Source of the DNA: Nageia nagi | Taxonomy: Eukaryota > Pinophyta | Reading direction: 5' to 3' | Length of the DNA: 64,000 bases | NCBI GenBank assembly: GCA_050084985.1 | Contig: JBITNC010000001.1 | Span: 158,658,001-158,722,000 of the forward strand | Shown: piece after piece, positions 58,810-64,000 of the stretch | How positions within the stretch are numbered: the first letter of the stretch is position 1 | How the letters are laid out: each line of letters opens with the position of its first letter | Position numbers and translations under genes: made by a program | The notes under the pieces: generated by a model | What the model saw: only the letters and a program-made list of their open reading frames with translations | Told to the model about the DNA's origin: nothing | Databases searched by the model: none

Positions 58810-59023
58810 CGAATTTATTTTCGTAGCTTCAATTTTTTTTCTGGAGAGAACACAGGAAATCGGGAGGCTTCGTTGAGGAGCTTTCCGGATCCGACACGCT
58901 CTTGCGGTCTGATGAGAGTCTCCATGCACTGCAACGCCATCCTCACCTCTCTCCTCACCACAAACCCGCGGACAATGACTGCAACCTCACCACCGCCTTC
59001 AAAGCACGCAATGTCTTCTTTGC
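58810..59023 (-). pseudogene. IQ67-domain (IQD) calmodulin-binding protein, exon fragment
   Basis: On the minus strand a splice acceptor tgcgatgcag lies directly before 59023. The exon opens AKKTLRALKAVVRLQSLSAG and, after a one-base frame change near 58960, continues VVRREVRMALQCMETLIRPQ then ERV. This is the second part of the IQ67 domain: ALRALKGLVRLQALVRG followed by a VRK...TLRCMQALVRVQ-type segment. The acceptor falls where IQD genes have their conserved intron inside the domain. IQD proteins bind calmodulin and act at microtubules and the plasma membrane. The N-terminal half of the domain was not found in 59024-59240. After 58890 the sequence is not recognisable. The GC content is well above the surroundings. 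Confidence 0.7.
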
Positions 59024-59260
59024 CTGCATCGCAAACAAAACACACAAATAATATCAGGCGATCGAATGTATTCTTAGTTGAAAGCCGTTGATCTTACGAG
59101 ATGGCCTATTTTTGCGTGCATAGTTAAAGACGCGGAGGGTGCGTGAAAAGGCTGCGAAAGTGGTGAGGTTTAGCTTTAGCACAGCAATGTTGTGAGGAAA
59201 GACCCGAAGATGCTGCTTCCACGTCTCCATCTCCAATTTCTTTAAAGACGATTTCCAGAT
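59024..59260. other. GC-rich block next to the IQD exon
   Basis: It shares the raised GC content and CpG density of the IQD exon. The minus strand has a 60-codon open frame (59236-59054, EMETWKQHLRVFPHNIAVLK) that is not an IQD N-terminus. It may be intron or another captured gene piece. Confidence 0.35.
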
Positions 59261-61849
59261 ACATCATTTTCAAATAAATAAATGTTGACTTAATAATTTA
59301 ATAAAATAATTTTTTTGATCTTAATTAAATTTTAGAATTAAAAAAGGTGAGATGGAAATACCAATAAATTTTGCCTTTTAACATATGAAATAACCATTAC
59401 ATTGGAGGATATATGGTGTATTTAATAGGGTATTAATTGAGGGATAATATGTTCAAATTGTTGCAAACATCTTATTAATGGATGATAACATATGGAAAAT
59501 GTTTGATGATAAAGTAAATTGTATTGTTATATAATCAAGAGGTTCTAGATACCAATAATTATATGAGTTAGGCTCTAGTTTGCATCTATTTTTTTTTTTT
59601 TTTTTTTTTTTTATTAATGGGTTAATTTTTGTATTAATAAAAAAATTTGGAGTTTTAATGGATCTCCAAAAACCTTTATAAGATATTAGTTTCAAGCTCA
59701 GATTCTATCCAAAATGATTATAGTCCAATATGCTTCATTATGATCTGTATTTTTCATAAATAAATTTCACAAAGTCACTATGCAGAGCTACATTTTTTTG
59801 AAGGCATACTTTCCAAAAAAGGACTAAAAAAGGAACCTAAGCTTTGACATTGGAACATAAATATGAATATCTAGGATTGCACAAACAAAATATAGCTACT
59901 GTAATATAGTTAGCAGCCACATCACCATACATCGTACTTATTACCTAAAAATATTTTTGCATTGTTTAATATCTAATTGTATTCTTATAAACCCTTTTCG
60001 TTATACACTTTCATAGGAGTTGGGGGAAGTGATGATGGATATGGTAAATAATGGAGTGAATTTTTACTTCATGCTAGCTCTATGGGTGCAAACTTATTTC
60101 TTTAACTTATATCAAGTAGTATGGAAATTAGTATTAGAAATTAGCATGATCTTTCTAATATAGGTATGGATATGAGAGCATACAATATTGTAATGCCCTC
60201 ATGATCTATCTTATGATGCTCATGGAGAGCATTTAGATGCCCCTTTTGCATTATAGTAGTTACACAATAAGAACTAATTCAAACATACGAAGTACAAGCA
60301 ACACTTAAAATATTAATAAGAATAATTAAATACTTCGAATATGGATTAGACTGAATGACATCCCTATAGTGATTATGTTAGTTGCATAGAGGATGGAGTA
60401 CAATTATAATGGGCATCATAGGAGATTTGTTTCATGGTATAAATACCTTAAGAGCTTGATTTTTTTGTATACCAAAGTTTTGGGATAGTTTGAGATTCAA
60501 CATGGGGCACCACAAGTATCAATGATTTATAGTTGACCGATAAAGGATGGACATCCCCAAGTGTAATTCATAGAGATTGGGAAGGAGGATGATTCCTTTA
60601 TTTAAAGCCTATGATAAAATGAAGTTAGGGCTATACTAAAATATAAATACATGGTTCAAGGATTGTAGGTCTCATCCCTATGTTCATAGGGTAGTTGAGC
60701 CTGTGGATTAGTAGTTGTATCAATGGTGGGGGTTTAAATATCTATTAGTTCAAAGAAGTAGAATGCTAGCAATGAGATGGAGGGGAAGATAGTCATGCAA
60801 TTAGTTAAGCATTTATAAATGGATCAAATTATTTCAATAAGGGACATAAGGGAATCTATAATAGCAGTAGATGAGATAATTTTGACATGGGAGGGAGAAC
60901 ATACTAAGGAGGGTGTTGTTCAAGTAAATTAATTTTTTGATACAAAAAAGATAGTTTTTAATGGAGCTATCAAGGATGAGGTTAGAGAAGAACCATTTAT
61001 GAGCTATGTTTGAGAGGTTTTGAATGAGCTAGTTAGAAGGGGAAGTATCCAAAGAAAAATACCACCTTAGAGGGGAGTTTGATATAATAGGGGATGACAT
61101 TACATGCCAAGTATGAGATATGCCTCTTTATGAGGTGGAGATTTTATTATAATAAGGGGATTAACATACCAATTTTAGTATAGTAATTACATTTTTGGAA
61201 TGGTGATTGAGATGACCTACGAAAGATTCGATGTATTAAAATTTTAGATCTAGGTATAGTATCATATGATTTTTATGATCTATGTCTTGAATATTGGAAA
61301 TTGATGTTGGCAAAGATATTATGGAAAAATATATATATCATGGATTTGAAGAAGCTCAAAATTTTATATGGGCAATATAAATTTATTTGCAATTGTTATT
61401 GTAAATGTAATGTTCATATCCTAGTAGGATGCTTTAATGGAGTGGAAAATTCATTCCTAATCTATATTGCAATATTGTATTATACATAAGTAATTTGAAT
61501 ATTGCATGAATAGTAATAAATATTAGAGATTCTATTGAAAATTATTATGTAATATAATTATTTGTTATCCATTATTGAATACCAAATTATTGTTATCTTA
61601 TCGGATTTTTCATGCATGATATATGGCCTATATTTTTTATCAAAATACTTGAAATTGCCTTTTTCTCATCCTACAAAATCTTACCTTATTTTACTTAATT
61701 ACTTCATTTTGTTAAGTTTAACAAACCACCTGTAGTAAGATTACACCTATTCCAGACTTCACCCAAGTCTAAATCCAAGAAGTAAATGCATACATGGATC
61801 TTTTTTGGGCCTTGAGGTTCATTCATGTTGATTTAGCCAATAATTCATG
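59261..61849. other. No clear gene; poly-T at 59589-59612
   Basis: Holds a T run of 24 bases. Plus-strand 60770-61080 has readable pieces (KIVMQLVKHL*MDQIISIRD, IRESIIAVDEIILTWEGEH, GAIKDEVREEPFMSYV) with several stops, family unknown. Some of the sequence just left of 61849 should be the LTR of the following copia element, but its left end could not be set. Confidence 0.4.
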
Positions 61850-61862
61850 TTTGGTATCAAAC
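61850..61862 (+). other. Primer binding site of a plus-strand copia element
   Basis: TTTGGTATCAAAC resembles the initiator-Met tRNA complement and follows 'aattca', a plausible LTR end. It places the 5' LTR to its left and gag to its right, consistent with the gag found at 61977. Confidence 0.6.
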
Positions 61863-61976
61863 ATATATTACTAGTTTTGGGTTAGAGTAAACATAAATTT
61901 ATGATTTTTTTACAATTAATCAAGATATTATATAAGTTTATTGAAGGAAGAATTCATATAATATACTTAAAATGTC

Positions 61977-63000
61977 ATGACCAACACCAACAACTCTCTT
62001 CCCATTCTAGATTTTAACAAGCAATATTATGATTATTAGAGTATAAAGATGAGAATATTGATAATTAGAAAATATCTTTGAGATGTAATAGATATTGATT
62101 ATGATGATCTAGTTGAGTAGAGTACATTACAAGTAGTCTTTATAGGATGATAAATAATATATTTGAGAAGAACTCATTGGACCTATACCATATTCAATCC
62201 TCCCTAGATAAAAGTTTATTTCTATGCATTATTTTCGCAACCTCAACCAAGGAGACTATAAATTATTTACAAGAGGTTTACCAAGGTAGTGATTTAATCA
62301 AGAGTTGTAAATCCTAAAAATAAAGTTCAACAATCTAAAGATGTAAGAGTTTGAAAACATAATTAAATTTTATGTTAGAGTTAAATACATAGTGATTAAA
62401 GTAGCCAAACTTGGTAAGAGATTGAATAACAAGATTGTTCTAAATAAGGCACTTGGAAATCTAAAACCCAAGTGGAATTATATATCAATCATCATTGATG
62501 AAAGTGAATATTTTTATACACTAGTATTTGATCACCTTATTGGTTCTCTTATGTCATATGAGTAGAGGCTAAATGAAAACTTTGTAGAGAATGATGAAAA
62601 ATATTTTGTTTCCAAGATGAGAATTTCTATGAATGAAGGGTTAAGTATGAGTGGTTAAAACATAAGGTTGTAATCAAAATTATACTAAAGGGATAGAATT
62701 ATTTTTCCACCAATAGAGGACAAGTAAAGATCAATCAAAGGAGGGTTTCATTCTACAATTAACTTTAGATACGATGCATTGTAAGAGATTCTTGAGGCAA
62801 GGCTATAAACGAAGGTAGGAAATCTACCTACTCCTATGTAAATTAAGATACTCAAGAAGATCAAGGTAAATTGGTTAAATTTCATAACATGAGAAATATA
62901 ACTAATTAAGAGGGTTTGTATTTCAAATTTAGTTACTCTAATCACATGAATGGAACTAAGAAGTTATTTTACAATATGAATGATTTATGAAGTTATTTTG
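61977..63000 (+). pseudogene. gag: Copia gag and protease-flank remnant
   Basis: Starting at the ATG at 61977 the plus strand gives SLPILDFNKQYYDY*SIKMR then ILIIRKYL*DVIDIDYDDL, the N-terminal gag pattern with two Trp codons turned to stops. After frame changes: IINYLQEVYQGSDLI, VRVKYIVIKVAKLGKRLNNK, IVLNKALGNLKPKWNYISII and FDHLIGSLMSYE*RLNENF, the UBN2 gag core. Near 62935-62990 SNHMNGTKKLFYNMNDL matches the segment after the copia protease active site. The knuckle is not readable. Homology ends near 63000; the rest of pol is missing. The protein would coat element RNA. Confidence 0.7.
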
Positions 63001-64000
63001 CCTATGGTATTCCAAGATGCACCACATACGTACTTCTCACACTCCATCTTCAAGTACTTATAAAATAAAAATTTAAAGAGTTAAGATATATAATAAACAT
63101 CACCATAAAAATTAAGAGACACAATTTACCCTAGAGATACCCAATGTGGGAAAAAATATAGCCAAAAATCTCTACTATGTGATGAAGAGGTGAGTACAAT
63201 GGTGGCCTTCCTCCAAAATGCTACTGATAGGAATAATCTCAAGGATTTGAACACTCCAATTTACTTTCCTTATCAATGCTCCTAATAGTCAAGCAACAAG
63301 GTGACAATCTCTCTTACAATAATTCTTATATCACACTTGCATGGAATTTTACAATTTCATATTCTCTTTTTCCCTTTAAGAAATAGGATCTCTCAATATT
63401 CACTAAGAATTGGCTATCTTCCTCTAATGAATTCATTATTATTCTTAGGATATGTGTATGTCCATTCTACAAGTTAGTGGATTCTCTCTACATTCAACTA
63501 TTTATGGAGATATCAACACACTATGGAGTACTACACAAAGTACCCACTCACAAATGCTTCTTCATGGAGTTTTTATAGATGTGAAGTCCAACGTCATGGA
63601 GGCTTGTCAAAATATCTTTCATGCAATATGGTATGGACTATTTTTTTATTTTTTTCTCTCTCTATAAGCTTGATTTTTATTATTTTTATGTTTCTTAAAA
63701 TGGAGAAAATGGTCACAAAAAATATTCATCTCCTACTAATTACTTGTCTTCATCTCTAGTTTCACAATCTTAATTATTTTCCTTTTAGTATTTACTTTGA
63801 TCAACATTTAATTTGAGGAGATTTCTTTTGGATAATAGTAATTATATATAACTATTATCTATATAGTTTTTATGTCTTCCTCAAAATACCTTAAAATAGG
63901 CCCTTAGAAAATGTATGGACAATTACACAGGATTGAATGACATCTACAAGTTCTACAACAAATAACAAATAAAATAACATGTAAATCCTCAATATGAAGG
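63001..64000. other. No recognisable gene
   Basis: AT-rich. Two overlapping plus-strand open frames at 63452-63759 end in hydrophobic, low-complexity residues and match nothing I recognise. Confidence 0.45.

Noticed and set aside
59589-59612. Poly-T as the tail of a minus-strand retroposed gene
   Set aside because: The IQD exon is on the wrong side for this tail, it retains an intron acceptor, and nothing retroposon-like was recognised to the right.

Overview
The window is AT-rich nuclear DNA of a land plant with a large genome full of old retrotransposons. The families present are Ty1/copia and Ty3/gypsy elements with plant-type primer sites, a hAT transposase, plant mobile domain (PMD) sequence, and fragments of plant-only gene families (phi-class glutathione transferase, IQ67-domain protein, PPR-DYW protein). 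The deep decay of almost every element, for example about 12% difference between the two LTRs of one copia element by hand count, fits a slow-turnover genome such as a conifer or another gymnosperm. That organism call is inference. No intact protein-coding gene, rRNA, tRNA or CRISPR array was seen.

Layout. 1-1885: 5' end of a minus-strand copia element that runs off the left edge (leader, primer site, LTR). 1886-12285: two tandem minus-strand gypsy copies around one shared 719-bp LTR (6525-7243). Both copies keep gag sequence, lack pol at the same place, and carry an antisense (plus-strand) PMD pseudogene. 12290-13800: plus-strand gypsy gag-protease remnant. 13807-17715: gag-only gypsy element between two LTRs of about 340 bp. 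17725-18192: minus-strand gag remnant. 18193-22765: no recognisable gene. 22771-31378: complete but dead minus-strand copia element, 8.6 kb, with a 5-bp target duplication AAGGT, both LTRs, primer site and gag-protease-integrase-RT-RNase H. 31384-36140: almost empty, with a (CA)19 microsatellite. 36150-36441: phi-class GST pseudogene fragment. 37600-38470 and 41610-42532: two long, stop-containing minus-strand reading frames of unknown identity. 43210-43395: gypsy gag tail. 43661-45297: 3' part of another copia copy of the 22.8-31.4 kb family. 45605-45878: 21-bp tandem array encoding heptapeptides. 46700-48830: hAT transposase pseudogene. 49500-50106: two-exon coiled-coil fragment. 50690-54908: plus-strand copia pseudogene with all domains. 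56003-56590: PPR-DYW pseudogene with one part inverted. 58890-59023: IQ67-domain exon. 61850-63000: plus-strand copia primer site, gag and protease remnant.

The genes do not work together as a pathway. The window is layered retrotransposon insertions with scattered host-gene debris. The most unusual item is the tandem, pol-less gypsy family carrying an antisense PMD gene with a coiled-coil tail. Premature stops fall often at conserved Trp and Gln codons, as expected from C-to-T decay of methylated transposon DNA.
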